Shown piece by piece: positions 4,756 through 5,878 of a stretch of DNA of 5,878 bases. This DNA is from Pseudomonadota bacterium (GTDB lineage Bacteria; Pseudomonadota; Gammaproteobacteria; SZUA-229). A program made the translations under genes and the position numbers. The notes beneath the pieces are model-generated. The model made no database searches. It was not told the DNA's origin and saw nothing but the letters and a program-made list of their open reading frames with translations. The stretch lies in the NCBI GenBank assembly GCA_015222965.1, contig JADFWF010000180.1, positions 1 to 5,878 on the forward strand, written 5' to 3'. Every line of letters begins with the position of its first letter. Position 1 is the stretch's first letter.

Positions 4756-5878
4756 AACTTACTGTTTCAAGATCCCATTCATGCACCGGTTGGCCAGATA
4801 TCTGGTTCTTTAGATAGTTTAGCGTGAGCAAGGTTCTATCATCTTGATGTGCATTAAGGAAATTTAACTGCCACTCGCTGCCAGTCCTGTTTTGTTCGAC
4901 ACGCTGCTCGATGACTGAAAGGTAGCGCTTGCTGTCACGCTGATCGATGCCCAGTTTATATAAGCCGGTTTCAGCTTCCACCAGTAATTTGTCGAGAACG
5001 ATCTTTTGCAGTGTATCGGTCTTTTTACTGAACCAGCTGGTTTTATGTTTTAAGCCAAGCTGTGCTGCCCGATAAAAATTATTTTTTGCATCGGTGAATG
5101 GCATAACATACTCAGGCGGTTTTTCGGCGGTGGCGTAGTAATGCACCAGACCATAATAAAATGCGATATTGGCAATATTATCAATCGTTGTTGGCGCTGC
5201 TGCGCAGACGCGATGTTCGATGCGTAAATGTGGCGTCTGATCTTCATCAAAGCCGATCAGAGGACGGTTCCAACGCCAGATAGTGCCATTATGTAAGCGC
5301 AGGTATTTAACCTGGTCAGCCGCTGTCTGATAATGCACCGGTAACAGCACAGGGAAATGATCGAGGTTTTCCTGGAAACATTCGTATAGTGAATCGCGCA
5401 CATAATCTGTTCCAAAACTGACGCGATGAACGGGCCCTGAGGCTGCACCACCATAACCGCCGGTGGGAACCGCCTGTTCGAAAACGGGGATGCGTGTTTC
5501 CTGCCACAGACGGCGGCCAAATAAACAGGGTGAATTAGCGCTGACAGCGACCATCGGTGCCGACAGTAATATAGACGCATTGTAGTAACGTGCAGCGACA
5601 TCTTGTGGTACCTGAATGTGGATCTGAAGTGAAGTGGCCGCCGCTTCCAGCATCACATCTTTATGACTGACCTGCAGGTGGTCCTTGCCATTGATATTGA
5701 GTTCGATCTCGATGCCGTTACGCTGTCTTAATACTTGCTCGTTCAGCGCTTTATAGCGATCGAGCAGTGAGATGTTTTTTAATGTGAGATCGCTGTCCTG
5801 CAGGGTGGGCAGGATGCCGATGCCAAGGATGTCCGCGTTCAGCGATGAAGCAGTCGCAGAGCATTGCTGCCAGAGTGT
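4754..5878 (-). CDS. GCS2-family glutamate-cysteine ligase-like carboxylate-amine ligase, 5' partial
   Basis: The reading frame is open to the right edge, giving 374 visible residues with the N-terminus outside. A GTG at 5654-5656 is internal, because recognisable family sequence continues upstream of it (ILGIGILPTL, then LLDRYKALNEQVLRQR). Further landmarks are VMLEAAATSLQIHIQV (about 5609-5653), NSPCLFGRRLWQETRI, RVSFG, LHNGTIWRWNRP (5261-5296) and HLRIEHRV (5207-5230), typical of the GCS2 group, which uses ATP to join a carboxylate to an amine. The C-terminal part of about 100 residues is charged and helical. Such proteins are often labelled glutamate-cysteine ligase, but substrates are mostly unproven, and this subgroup differs from classical GshA and from YbdK. 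It is followed 9 nt later by the aspartoacylase-like gene in the same unit. The missing ATP-binding N-terminus should lie just right of this window. Confidence 0.86.
   Translation of the reverse strand, partial: TLWQQCSATASSLNADILGIGILPTLQDSDLTLKNISLLDRYKALNEQVLRQRNGIEIELNINGKDHLQVSHKDVMLEAAATSLQIHIQVPQDVAARYYNASILLSAPMVAVSANSPCLFGRRLWQETRIPVFEQAVPTGGYGGAASGPVHRVSFGTDYVRDSLYECFQENLDHFPVLLPVHYQTAADQVKYLRLHNGTIWRWNRPLIGFDEDQTPHLRIEHRVCAAAPTTIDNIANIAFYYGLVHYYATAEKPPEYVMPFTDAKNNFYRAAQLGLKHKTSWFSKKTDTLQKIVLDKLLVEAETGLYKLGIDQRDSKRYLSVIEQRVEQNRTGSEWQLNFLNAHQDDRTLLTLNYLKNQISGQPVHEWDLETVS

Noticed and set aside
5050..5601. Other minus-strand frames over the ligase gene
   Set aside because: They overlap the frame with clear GCS2 motifs and give basic, low-order proteins typical of shadow frames.

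Overview
The window looks like chromosomal DNA from a gammaproteobacterium of moderate GC content. The evidence is family-level only: a LexA/UmuD-type S24 peptidase, a HAMP-GGDEF-EAL protein, an aspartoacylase-like enzyme beside a GCS2-type amidoligase, and compact gene spacing with GATC-rich coding sequence. No rRNA or marker gene allows a firmer placement. I see no CRISPR array, tRNA, phage module or transposase.

Layout: (1) 1-320, minus strand: the first 106 codons of an S24 (LexA/UmuD-type) self-cleaving peptidase that has no helix-turn-helix domain; its 3' end lies outside the window. (2) 321-511: an AT-rich divergent intergenic region that must hold the control signals for the S24 gene and for the rightward unit. 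(3) 512-3560, plus strand: a tightly packed three-gene unit of a DoxX-family membrane protein, a 721-residue two-pass membrane c-di-GMP enzyme (periplasmic sensor, HAMP, coiled coil, GGDEF, EAL) and a 154-residue exported protein of unknown function. (4) 3561-3748: a convergent intergenic region almost filled by an imperfect inverted repeat built from 7-bp units, with terminator-like hairpins facing both ways. (5) 3749-5878, minus strand: an AstE/aspartoacylase-like zinc hydrolase preceded 9 nt upstream by a GCS2-type carboxylate-amine ligase that runs off the right edge.

How the genes may work together: in the rightward unit, the GGDEF-EAL protein has every catalytic residue I can check for both making and breaking c-di-GMP, so its periplasmic domain, possibly with the exported protein encoded 4 nt downstream, probably sets the output. 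In the leftward unit, an enzyme family that forms amide bonds is paired with one that cleaves N-acyl amide bonds, suggesting synthesis and trimming or recycling of a small amide or peptide conjugate. The product cannot be read from this window. The most unusual items are the HTH-less S24 protein, the amidoligase/deacylase pair, the unknown exported protein coupled to the c-di-GMP enzyme, and the heptamer-built inverted repeat.
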